In this document: in pieces, positions 1 to 6,995 of the stretch
How the letters are laid out: every line of letters begins with the position of its first letter
How positions within the stretch are numbered: the first letter of the stretch is position 1
Assembly (NCBI GenBank): GCA_902491575.1
Contig: CABUID010000007.1
Coordinates: 25,594-89,593 of the forward strand
Direction of reading: 5' to 3'
Origin: an uncultured Bacillota bacterium
GTDB lineage: Bacteria > Bacillota_I > Bacilli_A > RFN20 > CAG-631
DNA length: 64,000 nt
Made by a program: the position numbers and the translations under genes
Notes under the pieces: model-generated
What the model was told of the DNA's origin: nothing
Databases searched by the model: none
Seen by the model: only the letters and a program-made list of their open reading frames with translations

Positions 1-1991
1 AATGTGGATTGACCAGAAATTAAATCATCACTAGCGCCAATTCTTGTAAAAATACCATCAAAAATAGGTAAATTTGCTTGATCGGCAGCTACGAAACAAC
101 CAATTTGAGCCATAATAGAAGCCAATGCTACTTGTTTCATAAAAGTCGATTTACCACCCATATTTGGACCAGAAATCAAAACAAAATGATGATCATTAGA
201 AATATTTACATCATTTGGAACATAATTATCAAAACGATTAATCATTTCCATAACTGGGTGACGACCATTTACTACCAAAACGTTAGACGAGTCATTAAAG
301 GTTGGTCTAACATAATGATTATTCGTAGAAACTTCTGCTAAAGAAACCATTACATCAATAAAGGAAATAATACTTGCCATTTCTTGTATTTGTTTTGTTA
401 ATGTTTTAATATATTCTCTTAATTGATTAAAAATTTCATATTCTAATGCCATCATTTTATCATCGGCTGATAAAATAAATTTTTCTTTTTCCTTCAGTTC
501 AGGAGTTATAAATCTTTCCGAATTACTCGTGGTTTGTTTACGGATATAATTATATTCATCTTTAATTAATGGCAAAAATGAATTGGTGACTTCAATATAA
601 TAACCAAATACTTTGTTAAAACCTATTTTTAAATTTTTGATTCCTGTTTTTTCTCTTTCAGTAGCTTCTAAACTAGCAATATAGTTTTTTCCATCCTTAG
701 AAGCAAATTTTAAATCATCTAATTGACTATCATAGCCTTCTTTAATCATTCCACCTTCTTTTACAGTTAAAGGAGGATTTTCAACAATCGCTTGTTCTAG
801 CCGATTTGTCATTTCTTCCAGGCAATTTATATGATTAGCATAAGTTGTTAATCCAATAGTTGACAAAGTCTTTTTTATAGAAGGCATCACAAGGAAAGAT
901 TTTTTTAATTGTAATAAATCTCTTGCATTCGCATTTCCATAAGAAATACGCGCAATCAATCTTTCAAGGTCATAAACTTCATTTAACTGTAACATAAGTT
1001 CTTGTCTTTCAAGATAATGATTTGTCAAAATTTCAACGATATCTAATCTTTTGTTAATTTCTTCTTTATCACATAAAGGACGAATAATAAATTTTTTTAA
1101 TAATCTTGCCCCCATTGCGGTTTTGGTTTTATCTAAAAGCCAGAATAAAGAGCCATAACGATCTTCACTACGAACCGTTCTTGTTAACTCTAAATTTAAA
1201 GTTGAATTGCTATCTAGTTTCATAAACTGACTTGTTTTTACTATATTAGCGACTTTTAAATATTCAATGGGTCTTTTTTGTGTATTCGTTAAATAATAAA
1301 TCAATTTAGAAATGGAGTTTGCTTGACGAATGTCTTTTATGTTAGATGTGATTTCATAAATCTCTAAAGGCATGGATTCTTCCTCTGATATAGTCAAAAA
1401 TAAAGGCATCCGTTTATTGATATAAGCAAAATACTTTTCTTTAAAAGAGTCGGTCGTTACTAGTTCTTTAACTTCTAATGATAGCAATTCATTCATTAAT
1501 AAATCGATATCATGTTCAATATTGATAACATTGAGTTCACCAGTAGATAAATCACAATAAGCTAGTACGAAAAAATTAGTATAATCATCTACATATGCAA
1601 TAAAATTATTATCTTTTTCAGCAAGTCCTAAATTAATAAGTGTACCAGGGGTAATAATTTGTACTACATCGCGTTTTACAAGTTTGTTTTTAACTAGGGC
1701 AGGATCTTCTAGTTGTTCGACAATTCCTACCTTATATCCGTTTTTAATTAGTGTTTCAATATATTGATTGACAGCATGATAAGGAACTCCGCACATTGGA
1801 ATTCGATCTTCAACACCTGCATTTTTTCCAGTTAATACTAAATCTAAAACTTTAGAAGCTATTTTTGCATCCTCAAAAAATAATTCATAAAAATCTCCTA
1901 GACGAAATAAAATGAGTGTATCTGGATAATTCTTTTTGATATCTAAATATTGCATCACCATTGGAGAGTATTTTATTTTTGTTTCTTCCAT
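1..1991 (-). CDS. mutS: DNA mismatch repair protein MutS (C-terminus cut off by window edge)
   Basis: MutS recognises mismatched base pairs and recruits MutL in postreplicative mismatch repair. The open frame enters from the left edge, so about 663 N-terminal codons are present of a family length near 850-870. The N-terminal mismatch-binding motif is visible (LGDFYELF, Phe34-x-Glu36), followed by the connector and lever regions. The ATPase Walker A motif GPNMGGKST lies near residue 608, and the frame leaves the window just after the SGQST segment. The start ATG at 1989-1991 is preceded by an AGGTGG ribosome-binding site. Small open frames on the opposite strand here are shadows. A mutL gene would be expected beyond the left edge, but this cannot be seen. 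Identification is certain. Confidence 0.97.
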   Translation of the reverse strand, partial: MEETKIKYSPMVMQYLDIKKNYPDTLILFRLGDFYELFFEDAKIASKVLDLVLTGKNAGVEDRIPMCGVPYHAVNQYIETLIKNGYKVGIVEQLEDPALVKNKLVKRDVVQIITPGTLINLGLAEKDNNFIAYVDDYTNFFVLAYCDLSTGELNVINIEHDIDLLMNELLSLEVKELVTTDSFKEKYFAYINKRMPLFLTISEEESMPLEIYEITSNIKDIRQANSISKLIYYLTNTQKRPIEYLKVANIVKTSQFMKLDSNSTLNLELTRTVRSEDRYGSLFWLLDKTKTAMGARLLKKFIIRPLCDKEEINKRLDIVEILTNHYLERQELMLQLNEVYDLERLIARISYGNANARDLLQLKKSFLVMPSIKKTLSTIGLTTYANHINCLEEMTNRLEQAIVENPPLTVKEGGMIKEGYDSQLDDLKFASKDGKNYIASLEATEREKTGIKNLKIGFNKVFGYYIEVTNSFLPLIKDEYNYIRKQTTSNSERFITPELKEKEKFILSADDKMMALEYEIFNQLREYIKTLTKQIQEMASIISFIDVMVSLAEVSTNNHYVRPTFNDSSNVLVVNGRHPVMEMINRFDNYVPNDVNISNDHHFVLISGPNMGGKSTFMKQVALASIMAQIGCFVAADQANLPIFDGIFTRIGASDDLISGQST

Positions 1992-2027
1992 AATTACCAC
2001 CTACATATCTGTCACTTATTTTAACAT

Positions 2028-2051
2028 AATTGTTCAATAAAAAGAACAATT
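2028..2051. repeat. Inverted repeat just upstream of mutS
   Basis: AATTGTTC and GAACAATT form a perfect 8-bp inverted repeat with an 8-base A-rich loop, between the start of mutS and the end of the cation exchanger gene. It has no run of U after it, so it is not a convincing terminator. It overlaps the region where a mutS promoter should lie and could be an operator. Function unknown. Confidence 0.4.
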
Positions 2052-2054
2052 TGC

Positions 2055-3014
2055 TTAAAAATGATAAATATTTCTTAAAATAATGTAGGTCAAATAACCA
2101 ATATACATTAAAGTCAATAAAAAGCCATGTATAAAATTTATTTTTTGTTTTTTCCATGAAAAAAGAAAAATGAATATTCCACTAATAAGCATAACGATGA
2201 CATCTACAAAAGAAGAATTCGCTATTTTTACAGGTTGTATAATGGAAGATAATCCTAAAATTAAAAGGACATTAAAAATACAAGAACCGATTGCATTTCC
2301 TATAGCAATATCATTTTCTTTCTTTTTCGCAGCTACTATACTTGTTGTTAATTCGGGAAGTGAAGTTCCGATTGCAACAATCGTTAATCCTACAAGAAGT
2401 TCGCTCATTCCTAATTGAATAGCTATTGTAGAGGCACTTTTAACGACAAATTGTCCTCCTGCGATGATAGCTATTAATCCGATAATGATAAAAAGAAAGC
2501 TCGTTTTCCAATTTCGATTTTTTGAAGGATTCTTTTTTTCCTGCTTGCTTTCTTTTTTACTTCTTAGTATTAAAAAAGTTAAATAAAGTAGTGTTAAAAT
2601 AAAAAGAATAATCGATTCACATAATGATAAAATATTAGGTGTGATAACAAAAGAAAATAAAACTAATAACAAATAAATAAAGCAAAGAATAGGGATATCA
2701 TATTTTTTCATGTTTTTTGAAACAAATAATGGAGTTATCATTGCGCTCACCCCGATTACGATGTAAGTATTAAAAATATTTGAGCCAATAATATTACCAA
2801 AGTTCATATCATTCATGCCTTGAATAGAAGCCGTTAAACTAACGCTTAGTTCTGGTAGACTTGTTCCAATGCTGACGAGTGTCAAACCAATAATCAAAGA
2901 AGGAATATGTAAAATCTTGGCTAAGCAAGAGGAACCTTCTACAAATAAATCTGCCCCTTTTATTAAAAGAAACATTCCAAAAATGAGTAAAAAAATGTTT
3001 AAAAAAATTTCCAT
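2055..3014 (-). CDS. CaCA-family cation/proton or cation/sodium exchanger (YrbG-like)
   Basis: This is an integral membrane antiporter of the Ca2+/cation antiporter superfamily, 319 aa with about ten hydrophobic segments. The two internal alpha repeats are plain: a GTSLPELS motif followed by GNIIGSNIFN in the N-terminal half, and GTSLPELT followed by GNAIGSCIFN in the C-terminal half. The acidic residues of both repeats are the expected ion ligands. The start ATG at 3014 has AAAGGAG nine bases upstream. The leader carries a yybP-ykoY type manganese riboswitch and terminator, so the likely physiological substrate is Mn2+ (export) rather than Ca2+. That substrate is an inference from regulation, not from the protein sequence. 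Confidence 0.9.
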   Translation of the reverse strand: MEIFLNIFLLIFGMFLLIKGADLFVEGSSCLAKILHIPSLIIGLTLVSIGTSLPELSVSLTASIQGMNDMNFGNIIGSNIFNTYIVIGVSAMITPLFVSKNMKKYDIPILCFIYLLLVLFSFVITPNILSLCESIILFILTLLYLTFLILRSKKESKQEKKNPSKNRNWKTSFLFIIIGLIAIIAGGQFVVKSASTIAIQLGMSELLVGLTIVAIGTSLPELTTSIVAAKKKENDIAIGNAIGSCIFNVLLILGLSSIIQPVKIANSSFVDVIVMLISGIFIFLFSWKKQKINFIHGFLLTLMYIGYLTYIILRNIYHF

Positions 3015-3030
3015 CTTTCATTTCTCCTTT

Positions 3031-3070
3031 AAAAAATAAAGACTCTTATCTTTTTCTTAGATAAAAGTCT
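3031..3070 (-). terminator. Intrinsic terminator of the manganese riboswitch
   Basis: On the minus strand AGACTTTTATCT pairs with AGATAAGAGTCT around a short A-rich loop and is followed by a U-rich tract. It sits between the aptamer and the ribosome-binding site of the exchanger, as expected for a transcription-attenuating expression platform. Confidence 0.8.
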
Positions 3071-3072
3071 CG

Positions 3073-3165
3073 AATTTTCAAATGAGCCCGAGTAAAAGAA
3101 TTTTACTGTATTGACGAAACTCATTACATTAAATAATGTATTCTACTCCCTTTTGAGTCTTGTTC
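3073..3165 (-). promoter_or_regulatory. yybP-ykoY manganese riboswitch
   Basis: Read on the minus strand, the leader shows the conserved blocks of the yybP-ykoY family in order: AAAAGGGAGTAG, a variable hairpin (ACATTATTTAATGT), CGTCAATACAG, then CTCGGGCTCATTTGA and GAGACTTTT. The family binds Mn2+ and usually turns on Mn2+ export genes. The terminator follows directly, and a CaCA exchanger is the regulated gene. Recognition is by motif only; a covariance-model search was not possible here. Confidence 0.85.
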
Positions 3166-3197
3166 TAAATAAAGATTAACGGATTTCTTTAAAAAAA

Positions 3198-3225
3198 TCA
3201 ATAGAAAATTTTATATTGGTGACAA
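3198..3225 (-). promoter_or_regulatory. Probable sigma-A promoter of the riboswitch transcript
   Basis: On the minus strand TTGTCA and TATTGA are separated by 16 bases, placing a transcription start shortly before the riboswitch aptamer. The -10 box is imperfect. Confidence 0.5.
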
Positions 3226-3267
3226 AAAGAAAAAATTTATTATTCATAATAAATATTGATTAAATGC

Positions 3268-3296
3268 TTTCATTCAAATACGTAAAGTGATATGAT
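3268..3296 (+). promoter_or_regulatory. Possible promoter of the tsaE operon
   Basis: TATGAT at 3291-3296 with a weak TTTCAT box 17 bases upstream, just before the ribosome-binding site of tsaE. It is divergent from the riboswitch promoter. Confidence 0.4.
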
Positions 3297-3320
3297 TATC
3301 ATGCGCAAAGGGTGAGAAAA

Positions 3321-3776
3321 ATGATTTTAAAAAGTAAAAATTATGAAGATACTTATCAAATAGCTAGTAGACTTGCAAAATATATCAAAGGTGGAGATAT
3401 TATCTTATTAAATGGCGATTTAGGGGCTGGAAAAACGACTTTTGTTAAAGGTTTTGCAAAAGCTATTGGTATCCATGAGGTCGTGAATAGTCCAACATTT
3501 AATCTATTAAGAACTTATCAAGCGCAACATTATTGTATGGTGCATATGGATGCTTATCGTCTTGAAGGAGAATCTTTTGATGAATTGGATGATTATCTTC
3601 ATAATGAAAATGTTATTTTTATCGAATGGGCTGAGTGTTTAGCAAATCAAGATTTATTGAAAAATCATTTATCCATAACAATAAAATATAAAAATAAAAA
3701 TCAAAGAATATTTACATTTGTGGCGAATGGAAAAAGATATGAAAATTTATTAAGGGAGTTTACAGAAAATGAATAG
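3321..3776 (+). CDS. tsaE: tRNA threonylcarbamoyladenosine biosynthesis ATPase TsaE
   Basis: TsaE is the ATPase that drives turnover of the TsaB-TsaD complex making t6A37 in ANN-decoding tRNAs. The P-loop GDLGAGKTTFVKG is near residue 35, and the family segment NSPTFNL follows at about residue 60. The protein is 151 aa, the normal size. An in-frame GTG lies nine bases earlier (3312), but it abuts the AAAGGG ribosome-binding site, so the ATG at 3321 is the better start. It is the first gene of tsaE-tsaB-rimI-tsaD, overlapping tsaB by eight bases. This clustering of the whole t6A module is common in Firmicutes. Confidence 0.95.
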   Translation: MILKSKNYEDTYQIASRLAKYIKGGDIILLNGDLGAGKTTFVKGFAKAIGIHEVVNSPTFNLLRTYQAQHYCMVHMDAYRLEGESFDELDDYLHNENVIFIEWAECLANQDLLKNHLSITIKYKNKNQRIFTFVANGKRYENLLREFTENE

Positions 3777-4353
3777 TTTATATATCGATACCTCAACAAA
3801 ATATTTATGTATAGGGATAGCAAAAGACTATCAAATCATTTATAAAATTCAACAAGAAGCCATAAAAAAACAATCTGAACTAGCCATTCCATTTTTAAAA
3901 AAAGCATTGGATGAAGTTTCGTTGACTTTAAAAGATATTCATGAAATAGGCGTTACCATTGGACCGGGCTCATTTACTGGTATAAGAATTGGAATGTGTA
4001 TTGCAAAAGTTATTGCATCCACACAAAAAATCCCATTAAAAGCCATTTCTTCTTTAAATGCTTATGCAGGTGTAGGGAAAAAAATAGTTATTTTAGATGC
4101 GAAAGCACAAAGAGTCTATTTAGGGATTTATAAAAATAATCAAAAATGTATCGATGAGACAATAATTGAAATTTCGAAACTTTCAGAAATTATGAATCAA
4201 TATTCTGATTATGATATTGTTTTAGATAGTCACCTTATCGGAAGAGAAAGTGAAAAGATTGATGTGATAGAAAATATGAACCGCATTTCTATGACGAGTA
4301 CAATCGTTGAAAATGTCGATTCACTCGTCCCAATCTATTTAAAAGACAGGTAA
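3769..4353 (+). CDS. tsaB: tRNA threonylcarbamoyladenosine biosynthesis protein TsaB
   Basis: TsaB is the inactive paralogue that scaffolds TsaD in the t6A-forming complex. The N-terminus LYIDTSTKYLCIGIA has the ASKHA-fold first strands, and the family signature GPGSFTGIRIG is at about residue 65. At 194 aa it is somewhat shorter than the usual 220-230 aa, the loss being in the C-terminal half, which is the less conserved part. Its start overlaps the end of tsaE, suggesting translational coupling. It lacks the metal-binding histidines of TsaD, as expected. Confidence 0.93.
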   Translation: MNSLYIDTSTKYLCIGIAKDYQIIYKIQQEAIKKQSELAIPFLKKALDEVSLTLKDIHEIGVTIGPGSFTGIRIGMCIAKVIASTQKIPLKAISSLNAYAGVGKKIVILDAKAQRVYLGIYKNNQKCIDETIIEISKLSEIMNQYSDYDIVLDSHLIGRESEKIDVIENMNRISMTSTIVENVDSLVPIYLKDR

Positions 4354-4359
4354 ATAGAT

Positions 4360-4809
4360 ATGACAATACAAATTAAAGAAGTAAATTTTGAAGATATTGA
4401 ACAAATTGTTCTTATTGAAAACGAACTATACACAAAGCCTTGGAAAAGAAAAGACTTTGAATATGAATTGAATGATAATCCATTTGCTTTTTATTTGAAA
4501 ATGGTAAATGAAAGCCAAGAAATCATGGGTTATATTGGCTTTTGGATTAAATTTGAGCAAGCAGAAATAACGAAAGTTTCGATTGCAAAAAAATTTCAAG
4601 GTTATAAATTATCAAAATTATTAATGGCCGATGCAGAAAAAAGAATTCGTTTAGCAGGTTGTGAAAATATAACTTTAGAAGTGAGAACATCCAATGTAAA
4701 AGCCATTCACTTATATCAATCTTTTGGTTATCAAATTGTCACAACTAGAGTGAAATATTATGAAAATGGTGAAGATGCTTATTTGATGTTAAAGGAGTTG
4801 AGTTTATGA
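4360..4809 (+). CDS. rimI: Ribosomal-protein-alanine N-acetyltransferase RimI (GNAT)
   Basis: This is a 149-aa GNAT-fold acetyltransferase, in the family that acetylates the N-terminus of ribosomal protein S18. The opening VNFEDIEQIVLIENELYTKPW is typical of RimI. The acetyl-CoA binding region is visible around residues 75-90 (VSIAKKFQGYKLSKLLM), and the C-terminal LEVRTSNVKAIHLYQSFGY is diagnostic of the family. Only six bases separate it from tsaB and no strong ribosome-binding site is seen, so it is probably translated by coupling. It overlaps tsaD by four bases, stopping at TGA within an ATGA junction. S18 as the real substrate is assumed from the family. Confidence 0.9.
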   Translation: MTIQIKEVNFEDIEQIVLIENELYTKPWKRKDFEYELNDNPFAFYLKMVNESQEIMGYIGFWIKFEQAEITKVSIAKKFQGYKLSKLLMADAEKRIRLAGCENITLEVRTSNVKAIHLYQSFGYQIVTTRVKYYENGEDAYLMLKELSL

Positions 4810-5822
4810 TTATTTTAGCAATAGAAAGTTCATGCGATGATACATGCGTAGCTTTATTAAAAGATAAAGAATTATTAAGCAATGTCGTTTCATCACAAAC
4901 GGAATTCCATAATAAATATGGAGGCGTAATGCCTGAATTGGCATCTCGACTTCATGTAGAAAAAATAACATTGGTTATACAAGAAGCCCTTTATAAAGCA
5001 AATTTAACCTTAAATGAGATTGATTATATCGCTTTCACAGTTGGACCAGGTTTAATTGGATCCTTGCATGTTGGAATGCAGGCTGCGAAAACATTAGCTT
5101 TGTTATTAAATAAGCCTTTAGTACCTATTCATCATTTAGCTGGACATATTTATGCAAATCGTTTTGTTAAAGAATTTCAATTTCCACTTTTAGCTTTAGT
5201 TGTTAGTGGTGGAAATACAGAATTAGTTTATATGGAAGATGAATTGAAATTTAAAATTGTAGGTCAAACATTAGATGATGCGGTTGGTGAGGCTTATGAT
5301 AAAGTGTCAAGATTACTAGGAGCAGGCTATCCTGGAGGACCAATTATCGATAATCTTGCTCACCAGGGACAATGTATTTACTCCTTACCGATGCCAAAAA
5401 ATGATGGTTCTATGGATTTTTCTTATTCAGGGTTGAAATCAGCAGTAATTAATTTAATCCATAAAATGGAGCAAAAAAAACAAGAATATAAAAAGGAAGA
5501 TATTGCAGCTTCTTTTCAAGATATTGCTACAAATATTTTAATTCGTAAAGTTAAAATAGCATTAGAAACTTATCCTGAAGTAAAAACTTTTGTTGCAGCA
5601 GGTGGAGTTTCAGCAAATCGTGAATTAAGAGATAAATTAACAGAATTAATTACACGAAAATATAAAAAAATGGATTTGATTTTGCCACAATTATCCCTAT
5701 GTGGTGATAATGCAGCAATGATTGGCATGTGTGCTTATTATAAAATAATCTCCAATCATTATAATAATGATTTAACATTATCAGCAAACCCTCAATATTC
5801 ATTAGAAGAATTTTCAAATTAA
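4806..5822 (+). CDS. tsaD: tRNA N6-adenosine threonylcarbamoyltransferase TsaD
   Basis: TsaD transfers the threonylcarbamoyl group from TC-AMP to A37 of tRNA. The start ILAIESSCDDTCVALL is the family N-terminus, and the metal-binding motif HHLAGHIYAN (HxxxH) is near residue 110. The VVSGGNTELVY and SYSGLKSAV segments and the nucleotide-site GGVSANRELR near residue 260 follow. Its 338 aa is the normal full length. It is the last t6A gene of the cluster and is followed after 14 bases by the sugar-kinase-like gene, probably in the same transcript. Confidence 0.97.
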   Translation: MIILAIESSCDDTCVALLKDKELLSNVVSSQTEFHNKYGGVMPELASRLHVEKITLVIQEALYKANLTLNEIDYIAFTVGPGLIGSLHVGMQAAKTLALLLNKPLVPIHHLAGHIYANRFVKEFQFPLLALVVSGGNTELVYMEDELKFKIVGQTLDDAVGEAYDKVSRLLGAGYPGGPIIDNLAHQGQCIYSLPMPKNDGSMDFSYSGLKSAVINLIHKMEQKKQEYKKEDIAASFQDIATNILIRKVKIALETYPEVKTFVAAGGVSANRELRDKLTELITRKYKKMDLILPQLSLCGDNAAMIGMCAYYKIISNHYNNDLTLSANPQYSLEEFSN

Positions 5823-5836
5823 AAAGGGTAAATAAT

Positions 5837-6919
5837 ATGAAAGAAATATTAAAAAAATTTGCAGTTGCTGATGAATTATTCAGTTATGAAAGATATGGTG
5901 AAGGCCATATTAATGAAACTTATTTAATAACATGTAAAAATAAAAAATATATATTGCAAAAAATCAATCATCATGTTTTTTTAAATGTAAAAGCCTTAAT
6001 GAAAAATATTTATTTAATTACTGAATTTTTAAAAAATAAAATTATAAAAGAAGGTGGAGATTATACTCGTGAGACTTTAAATATAATTTTAACAAAAGAT
6101 GGTCAAACTTTTTATCATAATCAAGAAAAGGATGAATATTATCGTTTATATTTATATGTAAAAGATTCTTTAACATTACAAAAAGCCATCCGCCCTGAGT
6201 TATTTGCAGAATCTGCTCTTGCCTTTGGAAAATTTCAAAGATGGTTAAAATCCTTTGATGCAACCTTATTATATGAAGTCATAGAAGATTTTCACAATAC
6301 TCAAAAAAGATATGAACATTTTATCCAAACTTTAAAGGAGGATAAATACCATCGTGCTAAAAATTGTAAAGAAGAAATTGAGTTTGTTTTAAGTCATGAA
6401 AAAGATTGTTCTATTCTTGTGGATTTATTAAAAGAAGGTAGTATTCCACTAAGAGTAACCCATAATGATACCAAATTGAATAATGTCTTATTGGATAAAA
6501 ATACTTTTAAAGCTTTATGTGTAATCGATTTAGATACGGTCATGCCAGGAACTTATTTATATGACTTTGGTGATTCGATACGTTTTGGTTGTAATCTTGC
6601 AAGTGAAGATGAAAGAGATTTATCCAAAGTGACTTTTTCATTAGATTATTTCAAAGCATTTGCTGAAAGTTATTTAAAAGAAATGAAAGATTCTTTAAAT
6701 AATTGTGAAATAAATCATTTAGCGTTTGCAAGTAAATTAATGACACTTGAATGTGGTATACGTTTTTTAGACGATTATCTTGATGGGGATCATTATTTTA
6801 AAATTCATCGTGAAAATCATAATTTAGATAGATGTAAAACTCAATTCAAATTAGTTTCTGAAATGGAAAAGTATATGCCTAAAATGCAAGAGATTATTCA
6901 TGAAATGATCAAAAAATAA
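5837..6919 (+). CDS. N-acetylhexosamine 1-kinase-like phosphotransferase (NahK family)
   Basis: This is a 360-aa aminoglycoside-phosphotransferase-fold kinase. Its sequence follows bifidobacterial NahK closely in several stretches: GEGHINETYLI and YILQKIN near the N-terminus, then IPLRVTHNDTKLNN with the catalytic His-Asn-Asp near residue 210, then VIDLDTVMPG and YDFGDSIRFG supplying the metal-binding Asp. NahK phosphorylates GlcNAc or GalNAc at C1 in mucin and lacto-N-biose use. Position after tsaD with a 14-base gap suggests co-transcription, but no other amino-sugar gene is nearby. The family is sure from recalled sequence similarity; the exact sugar is not. Confidence 0.82.
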   Translation: MKEILKKFAVADELFSYERYGEGHINETYLITCKNKKYILQKINHHVFLNVKALMKNIYLITEFLKNKIIKEGGDYTRETLNIILTKDGQTFYHNQEKDEYYRLYLYVKDSLTLQKAIRPELFAESALAFGKFQRWLKSFDATLLYEVIEDFHNTQKRYEHFIQTLKEDKYHRAKNCKEEIEFVLSHEKDCSILVDLLKEGSIPLRVTHNDTKLNNVLLDKNTFKALCVIDLDTVMPGTYLYDFGDSIRFGCNLASEDERDLSKVTFSLDYFKAFAESYLKEMKDSLNNCEINHLAFASKLMTLECGIRFLDDYLDGDHYFKIHRENHNLDRCKTQFKLVSEMEKYMPKMQEIIHEMIKK

Positions 6920-6995
6920 AATATTTTTGTTTACTTGATATAAATCGACAAAAATCGTTTCCTATCCTACCTATACTAAATATGGAGGTTAAAGT

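Noticed and set aside
78..341. Open frame on the plus strand at the left edge
   Set aside because: It lies wholly antisense to the conserved ATPase part of mutS and has no recognisable protein features.
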